A stretch of DNA of 64,000 nt from assembly GCA_016802295.1 (NCBI GenBank), contig JAESIW010000138.1, positions 2,811,113 to 2,875,112 on the forward strand, in the 5' to 3' direction. Numbering within the stretch: the first letter of the stretch is position 1; the number at the start of each line of letters is the position of its first letter. Below are positions 25,221 to 37,711 of this stretch, piece by piece. A model generated the notes under the pieces. The model ran no database searches, was not told where the DNA came from, and worked only from the letters and a program-made list of their open reading frames with translations. This DNA comes from Brachionus rotundiformis. Its lineage: Eukaryota; Rotifera; Eurotatoria; Ploima; Brachionidae. A program made the position numbers and the translations under genes.

Positions 25221-25319
25221 AGGTAGCTTAATTGTAGCGCGATAGGAAGGCTTTAGAGTTAGAAAACTTGAACGATTTGATTATTCTTACCGTAGCCACC
25301 ACATCGTCCCGGGCTACCT
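25221..25319. repeat. tRNA-like hairpin, possible SINE head
   Basis: A 99-nt segment bounded by AGGTAGC and its complement GCTACCT, forming a 7-bp terminal stem like a tRNA acceptor stem. Next to the left arm TAGCTTAATTGTAGCGC resembles a tRNA A box; GATTTGATTATTC is a weak B-box match. On the other strand CGTTCAAG also resembles a B box. It does not fold into a good standard tRNA by eye, so a tRNA-derived SINE or tRNA pseudogene is more likely. Confidence 0.3.
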
Positions 25320-28300
25320 ACAAATATTGATTAATTATCGATCAATCAATCGGTCAAACAACAATTTTGCGGATGGGCGATCAAACAATACACCTTTATT
25401 AATGAAATTAAAACGCATTAAATATCATTTATTGGATTAATAAAGAATCAGATCATGGATCAATTTACCTAAAGGATACGTGAACGAGAAAATCTAGCCC
25501 TCATTTTTGGATTTGCGCGTGCGATCACTAGAAATATTTAGGCTCTTATGAAGCCATTGGGCTTAATCAGTAATTATTCTTTTTTAGACTAAGTGAAAAT
25601 TTCAAGTGTCATTTCAAATCAATAACAGTAATCACAATGTAGTCGAGAATTCATAATTTATTTTTGCTTTCAACTAAAATACATATTGAATTTTTGTTGT
25701 AAAATGTCTGCCTCGAAACTGCGTCTTAATTTTTAATTTAGAATAAACATGTTATTAAAATTTGTTAATTAAAAATTTCGGTCAAAAAAGTGCCTATACT
25801 ATTTTAGCATAAATGGTTGACTACTTGTAAATCAGACATCTATAAAACTGGTCTTGATCTCAAAACTTGTGAACACTCAGACAAACCGCGTGCCTAAATT
25901 TTTCTAAAATTTCCGAAATTTGATCATTTTCAAATAAAGCTGGCCTTTCAGATATTTTTTTCCTAAATATTGAATTAGTAGCCCTGTAAAATGCTTCACT
26001 CAACCTGGATTAATCAATTTTTTAATTTGGTGAAACAAAGGCTTGAGGATATGAGAATCTGTGTTTTGATCTAAGATCTACTGATAATCTCTATCAATAA
26101 TTTAAAACTGGGTCGCAATTCTAATTATTTGATTCACTTTTAATTAAATTTAGTCAAATTGATTTTAAATTTAAAGCTTTTGTCTTAAGAGATTTGATTA
26201 AACATAACCAGAATATCAAAAATTATTAAATTGATTAAAAAATTTTAAATATCTTTTATTCGAATCTAGAAACACTTGGTCGGTATACTTGTTTAATCGA
26301 TAGTAGATAAGTGAATAATAAGAAACTTGATATAATTGTCTCTAAACAAATTAAAAAAAATAAATTAACTATTTTCTATTTTTGACAATTTCTCAATTGA
26401 AAAAAAAAATTAGTTTAATTTTTAGTTTTAAATAAAACAATTAAGGTTTAATTTCAAACAAAAATAGCATGTCAATTAATTATAAAATAATTCAAACTTT
26501 GAAAAATACCCCATAATTTAATTAATTTATACTGACAATTTTTCTGACTAATAGACCTATTTTTTATAAGCACATTTTAATTATGAATTTGATCATTAGT
26601 TTGAGTATTGAAACGTTTAAAATTTTAAAAAAAATTTGACTATTTTTTTAATAAAGCTTCAATAAAAAAATAAACATTTTAAAAATCTGAGAAACAAACT
26701 TATTTAATCTTTTAAAAAAGAAACAAAAAGGTTACTTAAGCTTATCTAAGCTTGAGTTCTAAAAAGATATTTTGCTTGGCAACTATTTATCCTAAAATAA
26801 AAATATCCCATTTAATTTAGACCCATTTTTAAAATAAAGATAAAACCTAGAAGAAATTTAAAAACTGCTTTTACAACCGTAGCAACTATTTGGCTAATAT
26901 CACACTCACAATTTTATTTTTTATGGAATTTTGATATTTGAAAAGCTTGAAAAACAAATATTTGACATATTGGTTATATTCAAATAATTCTAAATTTCTA
27001 GTCAGCTTTCGATAGAAATAGACTTAATTCAATCAGCATGATATGACCAGATAGCTTTACTGATTTTTTTATCTAAAATTGAAACTATATTAAAGCTTCA
27101 TGAGCAAACAATCAAATCTAATGAAAACATTTGATTTCGAGTTTTATTTAAAATTAACTAAAAGCCACTTAATATTAAATGACTAGGAATCTACTTTATA
27201 ATTACGAAAAATCAAGCTAAATAAAGGCTAAAATTCAAAAAACTTAAACCAATATGATCTTTGATTAGTATTACAAATTACTTAAAAGAATTAAATACTT
27301 AAATAGCTAAAATATATTTTTTTAGTTGAGTTTAATTTCAAGAGTTAGTCACGAAAGTTGATCGTAACGATAGAAATATTTACAAATTTAATTTGATTAC
27401 CAATTTGCTCATAAATATTGATTTAAAATTGATTTTAAAAATATTCCAAAAAATGTTAAATATTTTTATTTCTTTAATATTTTATTAATATTTATTATAT
27501 TTATTTTAAAAATATTACGCAATATTTTCACTTATAAAAATTCTTAAATACGATTTTGAATTGTTCCAAGTTTTTTAATAATAAAATCGAAAATCTCAGA
27601 AAAATGAATTTTTAATTCCTGTTACAATATTTTTAATTTGAATTTTTACAAGCGATATTTCATTAGAATTTTGATAATAAATGACTAAATTAAACGCCCT
27701 AAAGATCAAATCATAGGGGATTTATTTTCAATTAGACTAAACGAGTTCTACATTTTCTTTTTCTATTAAAATTAAATAGAAAGTCTAGGCAATTGAAAAT
27801 TATTTTCTACCTAAAATAATAGAAATAAGACATTTAAATGAACAAAAAAATTATTCAATAATTTAATTGTATCACTAGTTCTAGATTAGAAAAAATATTT
27901 TTGTTTACAATATACTGATTGATAAAAAATTTATTTAAATACCTCTAAAAAAACAATTTAATTCTTGATCTGGATTTTTTTGACTGAAAAAATAGTTGCT
28001 CACACGAATTAATTATTATCTAGATTTTATGAGCAATTCGTTATAAATTTCAAAATAAAAATCACTCGAATCAAAACAACTTAAGAGCAACAAAAGGCGC
28101 TCGAAATTCTATTAATCATAATTTTGATTTTGTGAAGAAAAAGCTAAGGAAAACAAGAGTCGCCAACTTTAAGTTTTCAGATAGAATTTTCAGAGAATCT
28201 AGCTTAAGCTAACAATATTCTTAATAAAGCGGTTTCGTATAATAAATACGTATAATAGCGATTTTTTTATTTAAAATGTCATAGTTATCCCAAATCCAAA

Positions 28301-29559
28301 ACTCTTAGATAGATAGACCGAAGCATGCATATTAACCGGATTAATAAAATCAAATATTCATCTGAAATGTCATTTATTCAAAATTAATTTTTAATTTTTC
28401 GACTAATTCTATGAAGGTGGATTAGTCTAAGTCTAAAATTTATTTAAACTAAATATTAAATATGAATATAAAGATCACAGTGGGCAAATGTAAAACTATG
28501 GTCAAACTGGGAATTATCCTGTTTTGTTTGAGTCTCGAAAACTTTTCATTTATCTTATACAAACTTTTCGCCTATGTAAATAAACCGAACTGATTCAATT
28601 TTCATTTAATTAAATTAATCGTTAAGCTGAGCTAATTTTGTCACGGGATTCTCGTGATATTCCAAATTAATTTTTTTAAAAAGTTAAATTTAGTCTTCAT
28701 GATCATGACTTCGAAGAAAAAGCAAAATTAAAAATTAATTTACCAAACTTTTCAGTAGACTTCACCAAATAAAAATTTAAAATTGAAACCTTCATTATTT
28801 TAATATATATAAAATTAAAATCTTAAAAAAGGGTTTTCTTGTAGATTTTAATTTTACAGAAATAGATATTTAGAAAAAAATATTTGTTTTTTTTTTAAAT
28901 TGTTTTCTCATAGATTTTAAAAATACAAATTTTTAATATTCATATAGGATTTCACTTAAATTTATATCTAATACTTACCTTAATATTTACTTAATATTTT
29001 AAATTTATTCTATAAAAATTAAAATTAAATCATTTAATTTAGATAAAAAGATTAACTAAATTAATTCAACAAAAGATAGATATTCTCAATTTATTTAAAG
29101 AGCCATTTATCTATATATTGGTTAGATTTATGAATTATGCTTTTATTTTTCAATTTTTCTTTTATTAATAGTTCATCAATCATATTAATATTTAAATATT
29201 AATCAATTAAATATAAAATATCGTTTTTAATAGCTTAGTATAGGACCTTTTTTTATAATATCTACAAGTATCATACGTATCTTTAAATATTTTTTATCTT
29301 ACTTAACATACTTCATGACATATTAAATTTAATTAACTAGACTTAGTATTTGTAAAAAAGATGACCAAAAATCAATAAAATATCTAAATAAACATAAATT
29401 ATTTTAAAATTTAAATGAAAACTACAACAAAAGAGAGCTAAATATATTTTTCCTCAAGAATTTGCCAAAAGTGAATATTTCTTGAATTTTACAATTTGAT
29501 AAAATTCGAAAAAAAAATAAACACTTTTCTTGCATCAGCTCATGGTATCCTTACTGTGT

Positions 29560-29965
29560 AAAAGATATAAATTAGTTGGAAAATTTGAGTTGAGAATATT
29601 AAAAAGAATGGATTTTACCAATCTTCAAACGAGAAGGCAGAGAGGCGATCTTATCAATTTTAGAGAAGATGAATCTCGTTTGTAAACTCAATGCAGAAAA
29701 TATAACATCATATCTCATAATAGAACTATGTATAGAGAGAGGATTAAGTTATTTCAACCAAGATTTAATTTCCTTACAAACAGAATTACAACAATCTGAA
29801 ACAAATTACCATTTTATATAGTTAATACAGTTTTAAGGCTAAACTGGACGTCTGGATGAAAGAAAATTATCGTTTCTTGAAGCGGCTGCTAAAGCCCTAT
29901 AGGGCTATACTTGAGTTTGAATCCAAGTTCAAGTCGCAGTTCTCTTTACTACTACTACTATATAA
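29560..29965 (+). mobile_element. degenerate 3' end of a CR1-like LINE
   Basis: Plus-strand translation, with stops and at least one frameshift, shows TNLQTRRQRGDLI, then NKLPFYIVNT and FKAKLDVWMKEN. These are the C-terminal landmarks of CR1/L2-type reverse-transcriptase proteins (RR.RGDLI, W.NLP..VV, FK..LD). The fragment ends in a TAC-type repeat, TACTACTACTACTAT, which is probably the LINE's 3' microsatellite tail. It is truncated at the 5' end and inactive. Confidence 0.65.
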
Positions 29966-30852
29966 AGACAATTTTTATTAACTTTGATCAATAGAAATAA
30001 GATTTAAAAAAATAAAAGAATTTATGCGATCACTCTTTTTGAATAAAAGTCAAGTGCATTATCCACAATGAATTTAAACATTCAAATGCTAACTGATGAT
30101 TTATACCTTAAAAATCGATTTATTTAGTTTTTATATTATCAATTCAAATTAAAGAAAACTTTTAAGAGAAACTCTCAAAGGGTCAATAAAAGCAAATAGA
30201 TATTTTCTATGTTGTTGTAAAAAATGTACTGAATGCTAATAAACTTTTCTAATTAACAAATTAAAAATTTAAATAATTTTATGCAAAATTAATCTGACAA
30301 AAATTATTTTAATGACAAAATTATTAAATAAATCTAAAACTATGTTTATCAGTACAAAAAGTTAAAAAATTCTAACTTTAAAAGCACTGAAATAATGAAA
30401 AATTATTTTTAAAATGTACAGGCTACTTTTAGTATACGAATTTGATGCTTTTAATGTTCAATATTCAAAATGTCAGCTTGTCATTTCCTTATTAATAAAT
30501 TATTAATTGCACTTTAGACAAATGAAAAGTTAACAATCCAAATTTTCTAGGTAAACAAACTTTACTTTGAATACAACTAAAATATTTTTTAAAAAATGCC
30601 CTCTAGAATCAAAATTGTTTGTTTTATATGGAAAATTTTTATTTGCTTTAAATGACATGGTTACTTTGTGGTAGTTTTCAAAAAATTGAATAAGAATTTT
30701 TCATAAATTCGTAAATTAAATATTGTAAAAAATAATATTTCAACAAACTCAAAAAGTATTTTTTATAATACAAATTTAAAAGTGTTATAGAATCGTAGTA
30801 ATTAAAGTTAAGATGACTGTTGAAAAGAATTTAATATTTTTAAAATATTTAT

Positions 30853-32400
30853 TTAATTAGTTTTTTTTAGTTTTTTAGAATTTTTTTTCATATTCGAATT
30901 GTTCGAAAATTTACGCTTATTGAATCCTTTATTCATAGGCTTTTCACTATTGTTGTTCAAAGTTGGTTTTTTAGTCAATTCATCTTTTAATTTACTTAAG
31001 GAAAGTTTATAGTCGTCAATCAAATGCTTTAGCATACTCTTTTGAATCTTTATTTCCTTTATTTTATGCTTATTTTTTTTCTCTATTGTTTCTTGATCTT
31101 TGGACCCAATTGGTTCAATCATCTTTTTAAAAAAATAGACCTCCTTTTGTTCCAAAAAAGTAATAACCATTCCATTTTTGCCAGCACGAGCCGTTCGGCC
31201 CGCTTTATGAATATAGCTGCTTAAATGCTTCGGTGCATCATACATCAAAACATAGTCCACATTTTCCAAATCCATACCCCTAGCCATTACATCTGAACAT
31301 ACCAGAACATCCAATTTATTTTCAAGAAACTTGGACTGAATTCTTTTACGCCTGGCAGAGTGCAAAGCGGATGAATACTCGGCAGATGTGATTTCATTTA
31401 ATTCAAACAACTTGTTAAGTCTTTTTGCTGTTTCTTTTGAATTGACAAAAACAAGCATTCTCTTGTAGCCAAGTGTCTTTATCAAATGAATAGCTATCAG
31501 AGGTTTCTGCTGAAGAATGACTTGAATAAATATTTCCTTGAGTTCGCTTGGAACACTAACATCTGCCATGTCTTTTGAATCAAATTTTTTTACCTCCACT
31601 TTTTGTATTTCAGCATTATCGGAAGTACTTGCTGATACTTCATCTCTGGCAAGTTTTTCAGCTCCAAAAGAATAATAAACAGGTTGGAAAAGCTTTATTT
31701 GATCTAAATTCTCCGGATTACGAGTTAATGTAGCCGATAGAAGGATTTTCTGAAGCGGATAGAGCCTTTTTTTATCTAACATTAAATTATGAACATTTAA
31801 ATTTTCATTATTTAATGAAACTCTTTTAGAGTTGGTTAACTCGCCAAAAATAGCCTGGTTCAATAAAGTTAGCCAATTTTGTTTAATTTGCTCCATGATT
31901 CGATCACATTCGTCCAAAACCAGATATCTCAAATTTTTAAGGTCAAAATTTTTTGTTTTTTGAATATGATCTACAAGTCGACCTGGTGTAGTTACAATTA
32001 TATCAACCAAGCAACTATTGTGTTCTTCATTAATCAATTGAGATTGTTCTTTTGCCAAAGGAACTTTATTGGACAAAAGCATGCATTTTAAATTGTTTCT
32101 AAAGGAATTTTCACCATCACAGATCAGATCTAAGCCCTCTTCATCTTGAATACATGTTTTAAAAACATTATAAACTTGTTCGGCCAGGTCACTCACTGGT
32201 AAAACAATTAGTGCCGTGCAGCATGGTCTTATCCTTGTTTTTAGATTCTTTATTATTGGAAGAACATATGTTAAAGTTTTACCACTACCAGTGGGAGCTA
32301 ATACACACAAATCGTTCGGATATAAAGATTGAGTCTTTGTTTGGTTTAAGATTATTGGTATTACCTGCTCTTGAACAGGAAAAAGATGATCTAGCTTCAT
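30853..32400 (-). CDS. DDX51: DEAD-box RNA helicase DDX51/Dbp6
   Basis: Nucleolar RNA helicase of the DDX51/Dbp6 family, which acts in early 60S ribosome-subunit assembly. The single exon gives 515 aa from the first ATG, at 32400. The Q-type motif is LFPVQEQVIP. Helicase motifs are APTGSGKT (I), PVSDLAEQ (Ia), TPGR (Ib), LDECDR (II, so DECD rather than DEAD), LSATL (III), VFVNS (IV), SDVMARGMD (V) and HKAGRTARAG (VI). A Lys/Asn-rich basic tail (NKRKFSNNSN and following) suits nucleolar RNA binding. The protein begins almost at the Q motif, so the acidic N-terminal extension of roughly 200 residues in vertebrate DDX51 is missing. I saw no upstream exon with an acceptor near the start. Confidence 0.88.
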   Translation of the reverse strand: MKLDHLFPVQEQVIPIILNQTKTQSLYPNDLCVLAPTGSGKTLTYVLPIIKNLKTRIRPCCTALIVLPVSDLAEQVYNVFKTCIQDEEGLDLICDGENSFRNNLKCMLLSNKVPLAKEQSQLINEEHNSCLVDIIVTTPGRLVDHIQKTKNFDLKNLRYLVLDECDRIMEQIKQNWLTLLNQAIFGELTNSKRVSLNNENLNVHNLMLDKKRLYPLQKILLSATLTRNPENLDQIKLFQPVYYSFGAEKLARDEVSASTSDNAEIQKVEVKKFDSKDMADVSVPSELKEIFIQVILQQKPLIAIHLIKTLGYKRMLVFVNSKETAKRLNKLFELNEITSAEYSSALHSARRKRIQSKFLENKLDVLVCSDVMARGMDLENVDYVLMYDAPKHLSSYIHKAGRTARAGKNGMVITFLEQKEVYFFKKMIEPIGSKDQETIEKKNKHKIKEIKIQKSMLKHLIDDYKLSLSKLKDELTKKPTLNNNSEKPMNKGFNKRKFSNNSNMKKNSKKLKKTN

Positions 32401-34520
32401 AATTAAATTGACCAAATTTTAAATTTTATCAGCATGAGTCTTATTTTATATATTTTATTTTAAAATTCTAGCATAAATTTTAACTTTTTAGAAACAGCAA
32501 AAATTTTTGTCTTTATGTATTTTTTTTGAGAATAAACTTAAAAATCTACCAGTGATTAAAAGTATTTTAAAAAATTGTTGTGATCTCTATCGATCCTAGG
32601 ATAAAAATAACTATAAATTTTTGATAAACAATTTTTTAAATAATATAAAATCTAGGTAAATGAATATCGTAAATTATGATGTATTTCTCAATAGTGTTAA
32701 GTTTTTTTAAATAAGTAAAATTCGACATTAATATAAAATAGATTCTGGATTAAAAATTTTTTCTTTTTTTGAGTTATTGTCTTGTTCAGAGCAAAAAAAA
32801 CATTTTCAACCAAAATTATTAATAGTTTCAATAGCCATTAGATTTTTTATTTTCAGAATTGTTTACTTTTATTTTTTGAAAAATAAAATATCAAAAGAAT
32901 CCTGAATTATGCTTAGTTCTAAATTAACTAACTATTTTTCAAATGAAAAAATTTTAAAATTTCATTATTTCAATTTCATTACTTTTGTCATTTTGGAAGA
33001 GATAAAAATCTTTTCTAATAATAAGAAGGTATTTTTTGTATTTTAAACTAATCGATTAAATCTAAATTTTCAAAAATTCTATTTTTGACACATACCAAAG
33101 ATATTTGATTTCTAAAACCATGATTTTTAAATTAAGACAGATATTTAAATCTATGAGACTAAAATTTTGAAATTTTAAAATTAATAATAAAATTTATTAT
33201 GTTGTGTCTGTCTTTTTTTAATGTTTAACATGTTTTTTAAAATAAAAAAGTTTAAAAACGATTTCTTTACATAATGAATCAATTTGTATTTTTATCATGA
33301 CCAGACTAGTAGACATTTAGCTTGTCTAGATTAATTATTTATTTTCAATTTTTTTGGTTTTAATATATCTTTCGAATATTTACTTAATAAAATAAGATAC
33401 AGTTAGTATTTTGATTGAAGTTTTTTTTAATTTTAAACATAAAGAGCACAAAAAAATAAAATGTTTGTTTTAAAGATTTTTTTCAATTTTCATGGTAAAA
33501 AATAAATTTTAGAAATAAAAACTTTTCGTTAAATGAATTCAATTTAAATTACTGTTTTAATGTAATGTCTAGAATTTCTTATTTAATCTAGACCTTAGAT
33601 ACACCTTAAATTTTTCATTAAAAAATGTTTAATTTCGTATTTTATAAAATTTTAATTTAATTTATGAACAAGATTTTTGCTTAGGAATGATTATATTTGA
33701 GGTGTTAAATGTCATTTGTCATGACATAATTAAAATGATTCAACAAAAAAAATTGTTGTAACGTATCCCAAGATCTTATCAGTCAATCAATCTTTAAGAT
33801 AAGTAGACGGGAGCCCGATTATTGATGCTGGTATAATTTAAAATTTTGATCTTGGTGTTATTTTGCGATGAGAATAATGGCATGTTTTTTGTCCGTCGTT
33901 TATTTTAACATTTGGTCAATAAGATATTTTTTGATAAGAGTATCTTTCTTCTTTTTCAGCAAATTTTAAAGATAAATTTGATACTACAATAATTAAAAAA
34001 GTGAAGAAAGCATGAAAAAATGAATTCTTTTATTATATTAATTGAAATCGTGTGTTGAATTTTTTGATTACTGATTTTTATGAATATTACAATAGATTTT
34101 AACAAAAAAAATATACGTAATAGTATTCTTTTATATATTAGATAAAATTATTTTAACTTAGTTATAAAGTATTCAAAATTCCTTTTGATTTTCAAAAGCT
34201 TTTTGAATTAAGAAGATCTTTCATAGTTTGATTGTTAAAATCTTTGGATTAAAATTAACTTTACAATTATTTTTTTAAAATAATTTCTGACTCAAAATTG
34301 TTTTACTTATTTTTTAATTGACTGCTTATTATTACTACGAAAAAAGAAAAAAATTTGGTTTAAATCAAGTAAGAGAACTAGCAGTAGATTATGTTAAGAG
34401 AGGATACAAAAATAAAAACTTTGTAAATATTATTCAATAATTTAAAATTTCTAGATGTGCTTGTTTAATTTGAAAATAATTCTTTTTTTATTTAATAGAG
34501 CAAAAAAAAATTAATCTATA
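32401..34520. other. intergenic between divergent DDX51 and TDO2
   Basis: About 2.1 kb of AT-rich DNA between two head-to-head genes. It should contain both promoters, but I recognise no specific element, RNA gene or repeat. Confidence 0.4.
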
Positions 34521-36072
34521 ATGACTGACGAAGAAAGTATCAACATACTTAGTAAATTGGTGCCAAAACCACTGGATCTTTCTGAAATGCTAAAAAATTG
34601 TTCAACTAGTGAAAGCTGTGAGAAAAAAAGCGAAGAATCTACCTTTTTAAAGCCAAGTGGTTGTCCTTTTATGAATGGTTCTGCACCACCAAAACCTATG
34701 CGTTCAAATAGTGTTAATAAAAAATTTCCAGAATGGCAAACATCAATTTCAGTAGCATCCGAACCAGTTGTATATAATGAATACTTGCAATTGGAAAAAA
34801 TTTTGAATGCTCAGTTTCCAGAAAGTAACAAATACGGACATCCTGCTCATGACGAACATTTATTTATCGTCGTGCATCAAGGTAAATTTTATTTTTAGAT
34901 TATTTAAGACTTAGTTTTTAATCCTCTAGCATATGAACTATGGTTTAAGCAAATAATTTTTGAATTGGACTCAATTAGAGATCTTCTAGCTAAACCTGTG
35001 GTTGATGAACGAAGACTTTTGGTAATTGTCCAACGACTTCAGAGAATTAATTTAATATGGAAGGTAGATTATATTAGTGGAAAAAAAAAGCTTTAAATTA
35101 AAAATAAATTATCTAAGCTTTTAAATGATCAAATTTCAATTTTGGAAACCATGGCTCCAACTGATTTCATTGATTTTAGAGGATATTTAAGCACTGCATC
35201 AGGTTTTCAAAGTGTTCAGTTTCGCTTGTTCGAAAACAAACTTGGTTTGGCTGAAAATTTACGAATGAAGTTCAATCAGCAAAAATATGACTATTTGTTT
35301 ACTGATTTGGAAACCAAAGAAAGAATTCGTAAATCAGTTGAAGAGCCATCGCTACTCAAACTGATAAACGCATGGCTTGAAAGAACACCTGGTTTGGTTA
35401 CATTTGAACAAACTGAAAATGGAAGCAAAGAATACAACTATTTGCTCAAAGAATATGAAAAAAGTGTAAATCAGTATCTTGAAGACACTTATGTTAAAGC
35501 AGCTCAGGTAGATTTCTGTTGTAGTGTGATGATAGATATAATTTTTAAAATGATTAGGATGAAACCAATGAAGATGATAGGAATAGCTTATTAGATGAAT
35601 ACAGAAAAACATTGGATGCTTTTGCAACAATTTTTGATAAAGAAAAGCATGATAAATTGGTTGAAAGAGGAGAAAGAAAGCTAAGCCACCAAGCTTTATG
35701 GGGTGCATTAATGATTTGGTTGAATAGAGACGAGCCAAGATTTCATCTACCATATCAAATGTTATCGCTTTTGACCGATTTGGATGCGTTAATTAATCGC
35801 TGGAGATGTAAACTAAACTTTGATAATTTAGATAAGATAAGAGTTATGATTTTTTTCAAATTAAAGATAATCATGCTTTACTTGCTCAGAGACAGGTCGG
35901 GAACAAATCTGGAACAGGTGGATCATCTGGCTATAGCTATTTAAGATCAACTGCTAGTGACAGATACAAAATTTTTAATGATATTGTCAACTTGTCTACA
36001 TGGTTAATTCCTAGAGAATATTTGCCAACCTTGAATGAAGATTTGAAAAAAAGACTAAACACTTTTGAATAA
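34521..36072 (+). CDS. TDO2: tryptophan 2,3-dioxygenase
   Basis: Heme enzyme that opens the indole ring of L-tryptophan to N-formylkynurenine, the first step of the kynurenine pathway, in the cytosol. Exons 34521-34881, 34930-35063, 35118-35507, 35558-35807 and 35867-36072 give 446 aa. Landmarks in order: HDEHLFIVVHQ (distal His), AYELWFKQIIFELDSIR, the FQSVQFR block (Arg that binds substrate carboxylate), ERTPGL, WRYNH (proximal heme His) and GTGGSSGYSYLRS (substrate-binding Thr). All key residues are present, so it should be active. The N-terminus is about 40 residues longer than in human TDO and carries GCPFMNG at residues 47-53, which resembles a Cys-Pro heme-regulatory motif. Confidence 0.95.
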
Positions 36073-37008
36073 GAGTCATTCTAGGATTTATTATGAAATT
36101 TTAATTTCAATTTTTTTTTCATTTAAGATCTGATTTTTTTCTTCATCCTACTAAAAGAATCCCACACTTGATGATTTTTTTGATTACTTACTTTTTAGTT
36201 AAACTTTTTTTTAAATAAATAATAAAATAAGTCGATTTAAGTTTGAAAAAACTGTATTACTTTGTAAAATACCTTTAAGTTTAGAATAATAAATAAATCT
36301 TTTTTGAAATAATTATCCTGAAAATATTATTTTGTCTGTCTACATGGTTTTAATTTAAGTCTTAAGTCTTGAACATATATGTTCCATGTCTGATTAAAAA
36401 ATGCTTTGTGGGTAGGATTTTCTTAAACGCTGAAAAGTATTTTTTTGAACATCTTCGTAGTATAATTTGATATCAAACATGTTACAAAAGACTTGATTTT
36501 AAAACTAATTTATTATCTGCTTTTAAAAATTAGATCGATTTTATTTTTGAAAATATTTTATCAATATGATAGTTTATAAAGTATTAAAAGCAAAATTAAA
36601 TTATTTTTCTGGTTTTTTAGGAAAAAATCTGATCAGACAGTTAAAAAATAAAATTAAAATTACTTCTTGATAGATAATTTTTGAATATCAAATACCTTAA
36701 AAGTATTCAAAAGTAACCTTTTATAGTTCAAAAATATTTTCATTGAATCAAATTAAAAAAAATGGATGTAAATATAGAAAGGACAGAAACCTTTTAGATA
36801 TACCTTTGATTATTAGAAGTATGGATTATGAAAATGCTAAATTAATTATCGACTCATATAAGATCGTTAGAACAAGGTCCTGCAGCGATTTTAAAAGGAA
36901 TTATATGATAGTTGTCAAGAAATAAAGCTTTAAGCTGTAAGATTAAGCTAAGATAATTTTTCTTTTTAAACAGATTGGTTCAGAAAATTTGTCTGTGTGT
37001 TGTAATAT
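36073..37008. other. intergenic, no gene seen
   Basis: AT-rich spacer after TDO2. A 60-codon open frame at 36743-36925 has no ATG start and no recognisable domain; it may be decayed LINE sequence next to the reverse-transcriptase fragment. Confidence 0.35.
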
Positions 37009-37449
37009 CTAAGTCAACCGAAGGCTACCAACAAGCTTTTTTCTATTTGAAAAGATCATACAATAGGATTTTGACCAATTTATATCAACCTTATTAAAAT
37101 AACACCAATCACTAAGATTGTGGATGGTACCCGAAAAATTTTTTAAAACACTTTCTAAGTCCTTATCAGGGTGACTAATCGTAGTGTCATCAGCAAACAT
37201 TTTTATGTCAAATTTTCTTAAGAGATATGGAAAATCATTGATAAAAATCATAAAAAGAACAGAACCTAGAACTGAACCTTGTGGAACACCTAACTTTAGA
37301 GCTGTAGGTTTCGATCTTTTTTTTCCAAGATGAAATATTTGAGATCTATCGACAAAATAATTTGAAAGACGACCTAAAGAATTATTGTCAAATCCATAGT
37401 GAAATAATTTCAAGAGAAGAAGATTTGGATCAATCATGTCAAAAGTCAA
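37009..37449 (-). mobile_element. LINE reverse-transcriptase fragment (CR1/Jockey type)
   Basis: An uninterrupted open frame of about 146 codons on the minus strand covers the palm of a non-LTR reverse transcriptase. It starts in motif A (TFDMIDPN), continues through LGVPQGSVLGSVLFMIFINDF (motif B) and FADDTTI (motif C, catalytic Asp pair intact) and ends soon after. Both flanks leave the family abruptly, so the copy is truncated at both ends and cannot move by itself. The lack of stops suggests a rather young fragment. Confidence 0.85.
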
Positions 37450-37711
37450 TAAAAAGTGATAAGGTAGTAAGTTTCTTTGCTTCGGCTGTCCAATAAAATT
37501 GTATCACCACGCTGCTACAAGAATTCTTTTTAAGAAGTCGCTTGAATACTAATATTTCCCTAATAAAATAAAAATTGTAAAAAAATTATCTTTAATTTGC
37601 TCCTTGTAAAATTATTACCAAAAAATAAAATTTCAACGATTTTATGAAATTTTATGTAATACTTAAGTAATTCCAAAATAAGGATAAAATATATTTTGCT
37701 GTTAAAACATT
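37450..37711. other. upstream region of GTF2F2
   Basis: Short AT-rich spacer between the LINE fragment and the GTF2F2 start codon. It presumably holds the GTF2F2 promoter; no element was recognised. Confidence 0.3.

Larger units (their letters stand above)
24427..30852. other. 6.4-kb gene-poor region
   Basis: AT-rich DNA between the 5' end of DIXDC1 and the 3' end of DDX51. It holds the tRNA-like hairpin at 25221-25319 and a decayed LINE 3' end at about 29560-29965, listed separately. Nothing else was recognised. The DNA at 25320-25560 is less AT-rich than its surroundings and may belong with the tRNA-like element. Confidence 0.4.

Noticed and set aside
29900..29945. tRNA B box (GTTCAAGTCGC) as a tRNA gene
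   Set aside because: It lies within the LINE C-terminal coding remnant (ESKFKSQF) and has no A box or acceptor stem around it.
36743..36925. 60-codon open frame near the LINE fragment
   Set aside because: No ATG start and no reverse-transcriptase or other motif; left as unexplained intergenic sequence.
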